A stretch of 64,000 nucleotides of DNA from Eumeta japonica (GCA_005406025.1 BGZK01000147.1:434001-498000), one strand, 5' to 3'; positions 33,981 to 46,649 are shown, counted from the stretch's first letter. Notes: generated by a model not told the origin, from the letters alone. Numbers and translations: made by a program.

Positions 33981-35379
33981 CCATTTTAAAAAAATCATCA
34001 GTATGTATAATTTCAAATTATTTATGAGATGTTAGTTAATGTCATTAATGCCCCATATTCTGTAATGTGATTAGATTGAATAAATGTTGCAGGATTATTA
34101 TGACTTACCATTATTTTAATTAAAATTTCATTTTACTACTCGGAACATCCATATTTTTAATGAAACACTCCGAAATTTGGCTAAGCGAATGATAGGAGAA
34201 TTGATTAATTCGGAATAAAAAATTTAATTTTATAATAAAATAAAGCATTACGTAGTAATATATATCATGGCACAACATTGTATTACACGCACAAGAATGG
34301 ACGGGACACTGCTGCCTCCCGACTCGCCGTGGCCACCGAAACCACAGGGATTCAATGTAGCATTGTCGCTAGGCATTTTATAGGGACATAAAAATACGTA
34401 AGAAAATTGAAAGGACGATTTTTTTTTTGCTTCATTTATTTTCTCGTATGCAGTGTCGTTCGAAGTATAATGCAAGAGCTTAAACTTGTTATGACGCCAC
34501 AAGTCGTAAATAAAATTGCAATAATGTACTTTGTAAGTCTTTACTATTGTTTTCTTTGTAAAATAAAAAAAAAATAATGAATTCGTGCTAAGATTTAAAT
34601 TCGCAGTTTAATAAAAGTAGTATAAATAAAAAATATTGTGATAGCGGGCAGAAGTGAGTATGTTCTTAATTAATTCTTCTTTACATTTTCCCTTGTGAGC
34701 TTATTTATATCTTAGATTTAGAATGACAAAAACGTCTTAAAATTAGGCATCCTGCATTACATAAATATGTGCGTAATTCATTACAAAATACACATGAAAA
34801 CTAGCATTAGCAGTTCAACTTGAATTCACAAAATTATTCTAATTAGATTCAGATCACAGCGATGAGTCGATTAGGGATCATAGTGCATTTTAAATTTTAT
34901 CAGTTTGTGATATTTTTTTGTCATAATTTGTTGGAAGTGATAAAATTAAAAATCCTCCTTATAACTGACGTATGACAGCTAAGCACCATTATTTTAAAGG
35001 TCAGCTCACCCCGTGAAGTAAAATGTACGTAGTGGTTCAAACACGTTAAACTCATCAAGTAGGTGAATAAAATGTTTTAATCTTTATGTATTCTACATCA
35101 TACGCAGGGTCGTGATAACATCATTATCAAATAACTATTAAAAATTGACATAAGTAAAAAGTAGAATATCAACTAATTACAATAATGTAACGGATTTCAT
35201 ACAGATAAGTCATCGTTTGTCACGTATACTTCATGAAACGTGTTTCAAGGTTATACTAAAAAATCTATGCTTTTTCTAGAAAATTGGTGATTATTTACAG
35301 TAATTATTGTGTAGATGACATATTTACTAATCATGTAATTCACAGTTGTAGGCGAGCGTCCTTAATTACAACTGTGACG
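33981..35379. other. AT-rich intergenic DNA with a short foldback at 35341-35380
   Basis: TCACAGTTGTA and TACAACTGTGA (about 35341-35380) are 11-bp inverted repeats around a 16-nt loop. The minus-strand frame at 34248-34502 is GC-richer but unrecognised. Confidence 0.35.
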
Positions 35380-35720
35380 AAACGAATACAACGGAAAATG
35401 AAACACGTTCGAGTTTGAGATAAGATCGGCCGTCGCGCGAACACGGCAATGACGACCCGATGAATAATAATTAGACGCGCAAGTGTGAATCACCAAATAT
35501 ATTTAAATTGTTATCAATTAAAAGCAATATAATAGCGATTCGGGATGGGCCGGTGGCCATATGGCGTTCATGTAAATTTGTCGGACTCAATTGGAGTTAA
35601 TAGGCCACGGAGGGCGCAAGGGAGGGCCCAGCTGACGGCCGGAGGTGTGAGGGAATTCCGCCCTCTCGAAGCCATCCGCCATCCGGATTACCCAGATTGA
35701 TGACAAAACGCTCTATTAAT
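35380..35720. promoter_or_regulatory. Candidate cis-regulatory island
   Basis: About 340 bp of complex unique DNA: ACCCGATGAATAATAATTAG, a GGCCATATGG palindromic word near 35558, and a CpG-rich section at 35600-35690. There is no coding frame of note. Together with 10090-10570 and 43380-43760 it is among the most enhancer-like blocks here. Confidence 0.35.
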
Positions 35721-36063
35721 CGGATACCATATTTGTGGTATAGAGACTATAGTTTCTGTTTATTCACTTTGAGCCGTTATTCTGGTACTCTTATATCTTA
35801 TATAAAGAGAAATAATAAAGTCTCTAGTTAAAGTTAGTCTAATTTGTTACTAGGTTAAGAGAAATTTTGAACACCCAAAAGAGCACGATGCATTTTTTTT
35901 TTAACTTCATATGTACGTATGTTTTAAATTTTTATGAACGTTACGATATTATACAAAAATATTAAAATGCAACTTAAATTAATAGATGTTTCACAAGAAA
36001 TAGTGTTTTTCATAAGTTTCGCGATTGTGTGAAGGGATTGATTTTCCAAACTAATTTGATATT

Positions 36064-36212
36064 TGGACGTGATAACGTCTTATAAATCGATGAACGCCCG
36101 ATGCACGCACGAAAAAGCATGACTCATTGTCGCGTTCTGCCTGAGCCGAGCGTGCAAGTGAGAGCGCGGAACAAGCGATAGAGAGGCACGATCGGCCTAA
36201 GCGTCCGGCTTG
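36064..36212 (+). repeat. Dispersed repeat, family D, copy 1
   Basis: Begins TGGACGTGATAACGTCTTAT then AAATCGATGAACGCC. The phrase recurs at 50142 (TTGACGTGACAACGTCTTAT). Both are followed by CG-rich sequence with GAGAGGCACG. Two copies in one window establish it as a repeat; its class is unknown. Confidence 0.5.
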
Positions 36213-36227
36213 AGACGCATCTATCTC

Positions 36228-36259
36228 TCTTCCACTTCATCGGTCGATGGAGTGGAAGA
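36228..36259. repeat. Short foldback, 14 paired bases with one internal mismatch
   Basis: TCTTCCACT-T-CATCG, loop GT, CGATG-G-AGTGGAAGA. It sits just after a family D repeat. Confidence 0.7.
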
Positions 36260-36619
36260 AAGATATAAAATAATGATAATTATTTTGTATCTCTCATGAT
36301 GATATAACGGAGCGAAGCGGAATATACTATAATTATAAGGATGGTCTATTCGAAGAGCAATGTGTGCAGCGGTTATAGTCAGCATGAAGCGCCATCTTGA
36401 GCCATTGTTTTTCGATGGTTCAGAAAATTTGAAAAGGAGATATATGGTAATGAGATCAAGATGAGAAACATATGGGAAGATCTGTTTCAATAGCCACCTC
36501 AGATAATGCCACCTGTGTTTGTTGAATGTTAAAAGATGATGCGTCTACCATATGATTCAGAATATTCTTGGGATTCGATTCGCAGCGGTGTATAAGATCT
36601 TATATGATTAATTATAAAC

Positions 36620-37262
36620 GAAAAAGTTTCCCGTCGGGTTCTGCATCAACCTACACAACACCAAATATCCGAGCGTATAAAAATCAGCCGACAGGCATTT
36701 AAGTTATTGAATAAAGGCGGTCCCCGTATAATATCTAAAATTGTAACAAGTTACGAAACTCACATTCCCTTTTATGACCTGTCTACACGTCAGGAAAGTA
36801 GGGTATAGGTTCACAAAGATCCAACGACAAACATCGTGAAAACGTACATGTAATGAAAAAAGTTATATATGCCGTATTTTTCAGAAGTACAGGCTTGGCT
36901 AAAGCTATTAAATTAAAAGGACTGAAAACTGTCACTGTGGCCTTTTACAGACAACACTGCTTGGCAGAAGTTGTCCAGTCTCTTAGAATTAGAGATTCAA
37001 TGCCACATCACGACAACTTATTCTCTCATACCGCTGTGCTCACTGTCAACTTTTTGAAGGAAAATAACATTTTAGTCTTAGAGCATCCGTCTTACTCATC
37101 GGATGTCGCAAAACGGTTGTTTTTAATTAGAAAAAAAATGTGTGGTCGCAGTTTTATATCAGGAGAAGGGATCGACTCCGCCATTACTGAAAATTTTGAC
37201 TTTATTTCTGTTAACGACTGGCGCGATGCTTTTTGTTTGTGGGAAATTCGCTCTAAATAAGC
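36620..37262 (+). pseudogene. Decayed mariner transposase, a different subfamily from the 21.7-kb copy
   Basis: Mariner words appear in order: SRQAF and GGPRIISKIVTSYE (36690-36760, broken frames), then an open part 36853-37260 with AVFFRSTGLAKAIK, PHHDNLFSHTAVL, NFLKENNI, SYSSDVA and NDWRDAF. The first catalytic Asp (TGDE) reads SYE and the third (CDF) reads RLF. Only the HHDN aspartate survives, so it is inactive. Its residues at shared positions differ widely from the 21.7-kb copy, so this is a separate lineage and insertion. Confidence 0.85.
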
Positions 37263-37794
37263 GTCAATACGCTGAAGGATACTACTTTGAACATATGTAA
37301 ATCTGGTGTGTCTTGTTTATATAGTTTTTCAGTGCCTCGATAATTTTGGATCGACACTCGTTCAAAGGGTACAAGCGTATAAGATAATAAGATGTTTAGG
37401 TAATAAAGTCCATTTACACAAAATTTTTGCTTTCCTTGCAGACATTTCATTCACATAAAAGATTATTTTCTGAACCAAGGTCATTTATAAATTATTCACA
37501 TTACGTTCGTATATACTATATATAAATGACGCATTGGAATTTCAATAAATTATATTTTTACTCCTTTTTACTTTCTTTATGATTATTATCTATGGGTACA
37601 GAAAGCGAGATGTTTAAATTACTTTAATGCTCTAAATTGAATAGATATTTTAAAAATGACTTTTCATACTTTAAAATGTCAGTTAGTGATTGGCATTATG
37701 AAGTGTTTTATGTGGTCACTTATGTGTTACATGAAGTTAAGTCGAGTGGTCGCAGTGGCCACTTAATTTTTAATTATCATTCATTTAAGGAATA
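37263..37794. other. AT-rich spacer, nothing recognised
   Basis: Contains GTGGTCACTTATGTG and CGCAGTGGCCACTT, inverted short words at 37714-37770. No other feature. Confidence 0.35.
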
Positions 37795-38291
37795 AAAAAC
37801 TGGCCAAGTGACAGTCATCTCGCTCAATGAGGGTTTTGTATGACCACAACAAATTTAGGCATTTGTTCGTTCATTTATTAAGAAATTCAATTTTTATACT
37901 TATAGATCGGGATAATTAGTGCGAGCCTGATACACAATTGGCCGGTTTATGTTAATTGTTGTTATCTTTTAAAGTTTGATTTATGATACACCAAGTTTAA
38001 TGCTTGTATGTATTACTGTGTTTACGACAGTGTAACATAAAGGTAACGTCAAAACCACATTTTTTGTATAGTGATCTCCTTATTTTTTTAGGTTTCTTTT
38101 TTTTATTATTAACATATCGCCATAAAAATAAATATGTGACAATTTCAACCGTTTGCCTATTTAATAATAGGCAACTCTTACTTTTGAGTTAATACTCAAA
38201 AGTAAGAGTTCTCTATAAGTACGACGGACGGATTGGTTAATAGTGACTAGGTGACAGGATCGTTTTTCTGTTGGTACGGAACCATAAAAAA
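37795..38291 (+). repeat. Dispersed repeat, family B (about 500 bp)
   Basis: Starts ACTGGCCAAGTGACAGTC, then GAGGGTTTTGTA. Ends with GACGGACGGATTGG, GACAGGATCG and GGTACGGAACCATAAAAAA. The order and ends match a lepidopteran repeat I recall that resembles family A only at its tips. Noncoding and degenerate. Confidence 0.5.
38173..38210. repeat. Perfect 17-bp foldback inside a family B repeat
   Basis: AACTCTTACTTTTGAGT (38173-38189) and its exact reverse complement (38194-38210), with loop TAAT. Confidence 0.9.
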
Positions 38292-40730
38292 GGATTTTAA
38301 TGAATACGTCACTTTTATTTTGGTTTAAAAATATCCTGGACATGCCTGAAACATCTTTTTCCTTTTTCATAATAAATACAATATAATCAAACAGAAATAC
38401 CTAGCTGCGGACGGACAGGCAGACGAGCGGCGCGGCGCGTGGCCGTGACAGCTGGCGAGCAGATACGATCTCTGTGGGGACCTTACCGTTGTAGGTGGGA
38501 CAGGCAATCTACGACGTGGGTGTGTGTTTTTGTAGTCATCAGTAAAATGTAGTGCATTTTAAAGATAGTTTGGATAACCAGTGAACGTACTAATCTGAAA
38601 GGAGCAAAGGTAAATAAAAAAAAAATGGTCAAGGGCATGTTGTTTCATGCATAGCGTGAGGTTCCATAGTGATTTATATTGCTGTCGCGCAGTTTTATGT
38701 CTATAGACAAAAATTTTTAGTAACATTTATTATTGTGTTTGCATACGTTTTATATTTAATCAAATTCTCTTCATTTTACTTTTTACGTCACGTTACACAC
38801 GTCGTTCTTATAACAGACTAATAATGTATATGGTTAAAAGAATACAATTTTAAATTTGGAATTTTCTGGAATAAAATAAATACAGAATTATTACTGTGAA
38901 CTTCTTAAAATTATATTTTTTATATTTCTTTTATTTCCTTAAATTTGAAACATAGATTTAATGTAGCCCCATATTATGCGCATTCATACTTAATACATAT
39001 ATATTAAGACTTATTCATTTAATCATTGTACAAATTACGACTCTATACCCATTTAAGACAGTAATTTCAGTCTTCATTGGACTTCAGATTACCATAGACT
39101 TCTTTGCAAAACCTTTGAATATCATGGGGATGAGATTGAGTTTTTCTTGGGTTATTACAATAAAATACTAAAATAGATGACCTTATAAAACTAAAAAAAT
39201 CAAGAACTTTTTAATAACAAAAGATATATTTAGAAAGAAATAAAAATCATGTGTTAGAAATAGCAATTACAAAGTTCCATATGATTTCCAAAAAAAGTGG
39301 GAACGAGGACAATTTTGAATGTTTCCTACATGGAAAGGTGGTGAAGAAGCATATCATTATGTTGTAATAAATACATAGTTGAAAAATTGTTGTTATTAAT
39401 GAAAACAATATTGTCACTTTTCCACAACATATTACACCCAAAATACAGTACTATATACAAGAAAAACGAGGTGAATGGTTACAAGATATAAAACATTGCT
39501 TAGTTAGTAATTTAATCTGTATTCACCGGTCATGGTAAAATAACTTGCTGTGTTTGCTTACCCTTTTCACCCTTGCTTAAATCGTTCAATATGTGTGCAC
39601 AAGTATTTGTTTTATATTAATACATTTGTTAGATTAAGAATTGACTATGTATAAGCACAATTAATGGTATGACTTTCATTAAAAATACATATTTCACATA
39701 CATAATATGTATATAATACCTTCTGTAAAACATTTATAGATATTTTTGAGACCATGTTACAATATTACTTGATTATTGTTATTTGTATTTAGAATGCATA
39801 GACTTTAAAAAAAAGCGAATTCTTATTAATTTAAAATTGTGGGATGACAGCCAGTTATCAACGAAGTTTCAATATTGGAACATGTAGCCTAACCTCTATT
39901 ATCTTTGCTTCGAAATTTAAAAATAAAGCGAGCGCGGGATTTTTGACGTTAGTAATGTAATATTTCATGTGTGAATCGGAAAGACACGGAATGTTTTTGC
40001 TTAGTTTTAATTCGAAATTAAATAAACATTATAACATCGCTTACGGAAGATCATTGTATAAGTGTATTTCAATTAACTATACAAAGTGTTTGCAGTCATA
40101 ACAAGGTAAGGAAGCACTATAGTTGGTAAGCAATATGAAAATTTCTAGATTAATTTCTTAGGACACGAGCCGCAGCTGCAAGGCCACCTGTCGTTTAACC
40201 ATGGTCGTGAAGTTCGAGCGGAATCACAACTTGTTTCAATCGAGACCATTACAAGTAATGATAGCTATAGTGAATTATTTAAAGAAAATGGTGACTATTG
40301 AGCAATAAATATATTGTACTTTCGTTTGTTGCAAGAAAAAAATATTTTACAATAAAGATATCTAATTTTAAAGTTTGTTGATCGTCGCGTAAAAACAATG
40401 TTTTGGGTATTAAAATGTATGAAAGTAATTATAATTGTAAACATTTGTCTAGATGTTTGTCATTCAATTATGCTCAAACGACTGAATGGATTCTAAAGAA
40501 TTTTTCCATACATTAAATTATATTAATTAGATTTTGGAGTAGGATATAAATATATAAAAATACGGTTTATGTATATAAAATAAATATTTTCTATACATGT
40601 AAATACAGGAAAAATGACATCTAATTAGTAAGTAATCTCTTCTTTCACTCATAGAAAACTACACTATTTTATCCTAAGCGATATAGCCTATATTTTAATT
40701 TGATGTACCAGCATTTGTCCCAGACATCGT
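38292..40730. other. AT-rich intergenic DNA with a family A 5'-end fragment at 38615-38670
   Basis: ATGGTCAAGGGCATGTTG then GCGTGAGGTTCCATAGT (38625-38670) matches the family A start. Its 3' part is not seen. A GC-rich scrap with GCGGACGGACAGGCAG (38405-38420) precedes it. The remainder is AT-rich without genes. Confidence 0.35.
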
Positions 40731-40734
40731 TTAA

Positions 40735-41040
40735 ATTAGAACAGTAACCGGTAGTGAAATCGGAATTGAAAGCGAGATGGGGAACAGAATGAAAAACCAG
40801 ACCAGAATCAGAAATGAGAGCGGGGTCGTGATCAAAATTGGGTGTGGGACCGGGAATAGTATCAAGAACGCGATAGGGATCGGAATCAGGAGCAGTACCG
40901 AGATCGAAATTGAGAGCGAGGCCGGAATCGGGATTGACAACAAGATCGATCGATGCATAAGATGAAGGAGCTTATTCCATCTACAGTAGTATTCTATACA
41001 CAGTGAATGTGACCGAAGCCGTGGGCGAACGCTAGTGATC
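40735..41040 (+). repeat. Degenerate hexamer array (GRRATCG/GAGAGCG type) plus retroelement-like tail
   Basis: From 40735 to 40955 the sequence is a drifting 6-bp repeat of the GGAATC/GGGATC/GAGAGCG type. This explains the long open frames on both strands, which read as dipeptide-like patterns rather than genes. It is followed by GAAGGAGCTTATTCCATCTAC and GAAGCCGTGGGCGAACGCTA, a tail shared with 45570-45706. Confidence 0.7.
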
Positions 41041-43039
41041 TATAAAAGTAAAAGCTAAGTTTTCTGGGTTGTGTTTTTAAAAAATATATGTTGATGCACC
41101 CATTTGGATAAGTTGTTAGTATAATATCTTTCATCTTTTAGAAATGACACAATCAGAATATCAACGCAAATGGTAGTTGAAACATGTGTTTTAAATGAAC
41201 GTCAATAGAATATAGACATTGCTTATCGGAAGTAAATCGGCGCGGCGTCTGCGCAGCGCACCTGTCTAACACGTTCAGACTTTATAATGGACGCGTAAAC
41301 TCTTACAGTACAGCTCTATTTATAAACGACTGTGATGATGTGGTACATTTTTATTAAAAACTTGATAAATGTCAGTCCTATAATATATTAGTTAATATAC
41401 GGTATTCTTACGAATGTAATTATGTAAGTTTTTTAATAAAATAATTTCTATTGCCAATCGGAAAAAATCATTCGGGTCAAAACTTGACACGATAGCAGTG
41501 CACTGCGCGACGAGAGCTTTAGCTGTAAGATCTAATGTCACACATGGGTCCTTAGCTCATTCTTTTTAAAATTGAAATCACTTACTGTCATGCAAAAACA
41601 CCATGTTATGAATACGGATGTGCGATAACACCCGCAGCTAGCGTGGGCAGCGTGCGCGTGCACACTGCACGTTATACTGGATGAGTGTCTTGATCATTTG
41701 GTATGTAGCTTTTAGATTGTCTGTATATTCCATTTGAAGATTACAAGAAATTTAAGATTAAAATAATGTTGTTTTAACTGTGTCTTGGGTTTTACCGCCA
41801 GGGCAAAAACTTATTATCCAGTTTAAAAAAAAAAACTCTTTCATGTCGGACGATTAATTTTGATTAAAATGTTGTGTCAAAGTTATTAAAAGAAGAAATA
41901 TTGTTCTTCAATTATTTAATTAATGTGAGATATCGCTGAAAATGAATAAAAAGACCGTTCCATGCTTATACTTGGTCAAGTACCAAATTTAAACATCCTA
42001 TATCTCAATCGTTTGTTAGACAATAATAAACGCCCATGTATATGGGTCTCATAGTACTTAGAGTTCAAATCATTGCCTTAGATCTACTTAATCGATTGAA
42101 GTAAAACTTCAATACATATTTAAGACAAAGTAATAGACATAATTATAAAAAAAAATTATAAAAGCAGACTCACCTGTTCTCACGTAGTATGGTCACAAAC
42201 AGATAGACACGTGTATCTATCTACGTACTTTCCCATGTACGTGCATGCGCAAACATTGAAAAAAATTATTATTTTTTAATTGATCGGCTAAGCTTAACAA
42301 TTTAAATACGTTTTTTTTACTACCATTGTTTTCATACTAAGGCAATGAACAAACGTATCTTGTTTGAAATTTTGAATTTTAATTATTACTTTCGAATTTT
42401 AGTGATTCCTACTGAAAAACCTAAACGTGATGATAACAAAAAAATCTATTCAATATTAATTAAATTAAATGAAATCAACAATAATCGTTGTACTTCGTCG
42501 AATAAAGTAGGTAATATCGGATAAGAGCGCTTCCGAAGAGCTAATTTAATTTTTTTTTCGAAACGGAGTAAGGAATTCGTGTCATAAATCGTATCATTTC
42601 GGTGTGTTTGTCACTTTGTTTTTTTTATTATAAAGTATCAAAGTTTTGTTGAAAAATACACTTTAGTCATCGAATAGGTACAATTTTAAAATGCTGATAT
42701 GACATTTAGGCACAGAACATCAAAAGTTTTACTCTGTGGCATTTAAGAATATATTATATAAAATAAACGATCTAATTTAAAAAAAAGGTTAAAAAAATTT
42801 ATTATCTTCCACTCGAACTTTGAAAACAACGGCTCGGCTGACTTTATTGTATAAAAATTACAGAAAATAAAAAAAATAAAGATAAAATAATAAAATAAAT
42901 TTTAGTTCCATAATATTAAAGTTTCATTTCTTTCTACTAATTTTCTATAAATCAACATGATATAGTAGTTATTGATACATGACGTATTGTACAATATCAA
43001 TTATATGAGAAAATTTATTAAATTTATTTTATATGGAAA
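41041..43039. other. AT-rich DNA with small CpG patches
   Basis: CpG-rich patches at 41235-41265 (GCGTCTGCGCAGCGCACC) and 41635-41680 (GCGTGCGCGTGCACACTGC) are too short to classify. The rest is AT-rich. Confidence 0.3.
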
Positions 43040-43760
43040 ATTTTACAACGAAACACTATCGCTGTTGTAACATTCCAGTTTGTAACGGCTCAGTCTCTCG
43101 TTTATAGTGGAGTTTATGGCACTGCAGGTATGGAAGATTTAATTTGCGGTTTGCGGTCCGTGACGCTACTTAGCTATTGTATTATTATAAAATCTTCCTT
43201 CTTTTCACAGAAGAATCTCATTTTAAATACAACCTATCGATTCCTTCGTCGCTAAATATCACTCATTCGGACGGCATAGGGTAAAAACATATATATACAA
43301 AAGGTCACGCGCGACTACACCGTTTATTTTTTTTTATCAAAACATTCAATTGCAACAACAAAGGATTAAGAGATTTTTTTATTATTAATTACCCTATAAA
43401 TGAGCAGCGCGGACGCCGGCGGCAGTGCACCTACTCCATGGACGAAACAAAAGGGTGGAAAGGCACTCGACCGGCATTGTCTTTCGGCTATAAATTATTG
43501 CACTACGTAATTACGACGTTTAATATGTGACAGTCGCTTTGTGAGTTTGTTTTTTTTATTTTACATCGGAGGGCGAGGGGCGCGGAGTGCGGTGGGAACG
43601 CGACAATATGCGCCGCGGCGGGGCGCCACTCGCCACCGCCCGCGTTCGGGCCCCTTCGCTCGGTGGATATTAAAGTTTTGATTTTTGCTTATTACGTGAT
43701 AGCCGGCCGCTTATCCGGGATGATGTACTAGATATCGTTATGTTGTAATCGTTTATTCAT
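43040..43760. promoter_or_regulatory. Candidate cis-regulatory island, the longest in the window
   Basis: Two sections. At 43060-43260 the sequence is moderately complex. At 43380-43740 it is GC-rich with TTATTAATTACCC, ACGTAATTACGACG and GCTTATTACGTGATAG homeodomain/bZIP-like words and a CpG-rich core (43570-43670). No coding frame runs through it. Function is inferred from sequence style. Confidence 0.35.
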
Positions 43761-44089
43761 AATGTATAAGAAACAAAAGGAATATTAAACATTAAATGTA
43801 TATATCTTTATTATTGTATATATATTATGCGCAGACCAGTAAAAATTTATTGAAATAAATTGGATTCACCTAACTAACTACTCAGAATATATCCTCTATA
43901 GAATTGTCTGTTACGAAAATATTGCTATGCTGTCTTTTTATTTAACTCTAACAAAAATATTTACTACCTAACAGCATTTCACAAGCGTTAAATACAATAA
44001 TTAAATACAATTGTCCCTTAATTAATAACTTAACCTTAATATAAAATATATATTTAATCTTAATTCATTTATACATAATAAGCGAAATA

Positions 44090-44232
44090 CCATAGACTGA
44101 CTTATCACGAGATTTCCGAAACTATAGGTTTGATTGATTTGAAATTTGATATAGTTACTCTTTTCGGGATTATCCAAATAAATTTCATCATTTTATATCT
44201 ACTCGGGCGGAGCGGCGGGCAAAATCTAGTTA
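44090..44232 (+). repeat. 3' end of a degenerate retroelement-like repeat
   Basis: GATTGATTTGAAATTTGATA followed by TACTCGGGCGGAGCGGCGG and CAAAATCTAGT matches the style of insect repeat tails that end in a CCGCGGGCGAAAGCTAGT-like sequence. Related tails occur at 41005 and 45680. Confidence 0.4.
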
Positions 44233-44329
44233 TATTATATTATGCTTGTTAGTAATTAAATAATAGGTAAATCCTCAGAATACATATGCTTTAATAGAGT
44301 TTAAAAGTTCCAAATCTTCATTCTTCATT

Positions 44330-44540
44330 CTCGCTCTGACGTCAGCCGATACATGCACGACCTGGCGATCCACCGGCCACTCCAGCGACAAATACACATT
44401 ATTACGATTGTATTACGATCGCTGACGCGGCGTCGCGATTGTTTCGGCACAAAGCGGCTCCGTGGAGTGGCCACTCACTCATTGTGAGAAACCGTAACTA
44501 TTCCACACGGTGCACGGGAATGTGGGCCCGTTTGTTCTCA
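44330..44540. promoter_or_regulatory. Candidate cis-regulatory island with inverted GGCCACTCCA words
   Basis: A TGACGTCA CRE-like site occurs near 44338. GGCCACTCCA (44375-44384) and its reverse complement TGGAGTGGCC (44462-44471) face each other about 77 bp apart around a GATTGTATTACGATCGC core. Unique sequence without coding signal. Confidence 0.3.
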
Positions 44541-45569
44541 AGCTCGAGTGGTCTTTGCAGTGTATGAATATTTTTTTTGATGCTATCTCGATATCGAAAC
44601 CGACAGTAGATCGGAGCTTAGACGGAACTGTATTGTTCAGATTATTTAAACGATGTAATAATATTTTTTTTATGATTTTTCGGGAGCGAAGTTGTTTGCA
44701 ACTTAGATGTTAAATTTTATGATCGTACTCTTCTAGGTACACGATTTTGAGTTTAATCGGTTGTTTTGCCTAAACAAAATATCTAATCTATCATTCTATG
44801 CACGTAGACTTAAAATTTCATCATTATTTTTTTAATTACTCAGACAGATAGAAATTACAATCTTTTTGAAATATTAAATACGTTTATAAATCATTAATTC
44901 CAATTTCGAAATTCATTTCGTAGGGACATTATATTTTAACAATGATTAGCTATGACCGGAATTACCTTGAGTGTACGTACATATTTGGAAAGAGATATGC
45001 ACAGTCTCGAAATAAAATTTAGCAAAATTTATCGAATGTATTTTTTATGAAAGTTTACAGTGAAGATTTAACAGTAAATTATTAATTTTCTGCACGTTCT
45101 TCACATGCTCTAAATACAGTAATGTTGAAATTACAGGGATGTCAATATGTCATTGATGATACAATAATAGACGCATATAATAAAAAAAATATACTATGTG
45201 TGCCAGTAAATGAAAATTTTTTGGAAAAAGGAAATAATTTGGGCAAAGGAAATAAATAACAGAAAGTATAAAAATATTTTTCTTTTTTCTGTTTGTTCGA
45301 ACGTGCATCAAGCAAAAACTACTAAACCAACTGTAATTCAAATTTTTGACAAATATGAGGCTTAAGTTGGAGTAAAATTTAGTGTTTAGCAGTTTTTGCC
45401 TGTGGTCTCGTCCATTTAACAGTAGTGTTGAAGGGAAGATCGACACCAGTTCGAAAGTGAAATCGCTAGTAGCAATTGAAGCGTATTGTTTCATAATATA
45501 ACGATTGAATGGCAGCATAGGCAATAGGTGTTTTCGGTGTTAGTGCGAGATTCTCTGGCTTGATTTAAT
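44541..45569. other. AT-rich intergenic DNA, nothing recognised
   Basis: The minus-strand frame at 45150-45524 (124 codons) is dominated by Phe/Leu/Tyr/Asn and lacks any domain. I treat it as chance. Confidence 0.35.
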
Positions 45570-45706
45570 CCTAATCGGGGTTCAGATCGAGACCGGGATC
45601 GTAATCGAGGGCGAACAGGAATAGCAGTTGATAGTGTGGTCGGTCCACGTAAAAAACGAAGGAGTTCGTTCCATATCCACGCGGCCAGAGCCGCGGACGA
45701 AAGCTA
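45570..45706 (+). repeat. Second hexamer array plus retroelement-like tail
   Basis: AATCGGGG..GATCGAGACCGGGATCG is followed by AAGGAGTTCGTTCCATATCC and AGAGCCGCGGACGAAAGCTA. It has the same order as 40735-41040 but a shorter array, so the two are copies of one element type. Confidence 0.6.
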
Positions 45707-45779
45707 GCGGAGAATGTATACGAAATTCAATATTCTATCGATCGAATCAATACAAAGTCCTTGTTGTAAATACATATAT

Positions 45780-45960
45780 ACAAAGTCAATGAGCGCGCGG
45801 CCGGGGCCAGCGATGGCGGTGCATTGTGCGGCGACGTCCCGCGGCGGCCGCGCCGGCCCCGGCCGCGCGCAAACCCGCGAGCGGCCACTTGTAGTCCGCG
45901 CTGCTGGTTATTCGAGAGGGATCAGGTCAGAGTTTGTGGGAAGGTTCGTAAAACTGATGT
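45780..45960. other. Very GC-rich block
   Basis: CpG-dense sequence with inverted GCGCGCGGCCGGGGCC (45790-45805) and GGCCCCGGCCGCGCGC (45854-45869), an almost exact 16-bp inverted pair about 48 bp apart. The frame through it is Arg/Ala/Gly-rich by composition. It could be a CpG-rich regulatory core; no gene is supported. Confidence 0.4.
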
Positions 45961-46649
45961 AAGGTAATTTATTATGTTGATAGTGTGTTATTTTACAATA
46001 TTGTTTTCATATTAGAAATGTGTGATGACGTCCAGTGTCACGATTGGGGAAATGTATGCAGTTCATTAATAATATTCGTTGTGGACAGAGTTACATTGAG
46101 ACTTACTGGATTCGGTGTTAGAGGTACGACACTGTGATCGTCGTCGCCATCATCATATCACAATCACCACGTAATGGTGACGTATTTTATGAAGTTTTAC
46201 ATTTATCACGTTCTTTTGTAATTATCACATTATTATTTTTTTTTTCTTCAAATAATTATTTTTCATGTTTGTTTTGTTAAAGACATACTATTGCAGAAAC
46301 TGTATCAAACCTAAAATATATTGAAATATGGTGTACCTACTGTTACCAATTTCGTTGAAGTCTACATTGAAGAAAATGACATAAAACCATATTTTAACAC
46401 TATTCCATATATATTGTATCTTTAAATCAATTTTGGCTTGGCATTAAACTAAAACACAAAATTGGCTAAAATTTTATTCAATATACGGATACAAACGAAA
46501 ATTTCTAATGTTTCCGCGTTTTAGTTGGGTTCAGTCCTTTTCTATGAAATGCACTGTAGGTTTCTAATAAATCAGACAGAACAAAACCCAATAAACTTCA
46601 TACAATAAACCGGTTATCAGAATTTCGATCTTATTCGATACGTTTTAAT
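45961..46649. other. AT-rich spacer, nothing recognised
   Basis: A short complex patch at 46020-46180; otherwise AT-rich. Confidence 0.35.

Noticed and set aside
40731..40965. Open frames on both strands with Ile/Pro/Ser or Gly/Ile/Glu patterns
   Set aside because: They are read from a degenerate 6-bp repeat; the periodic dipeptide-like pattern is a by-product.
45150..45524. 124-codon minus-strand frame
   Set aside because: Dominated by Phe, Leu, Tyr and Asn from AT-rich DNA; no domain.
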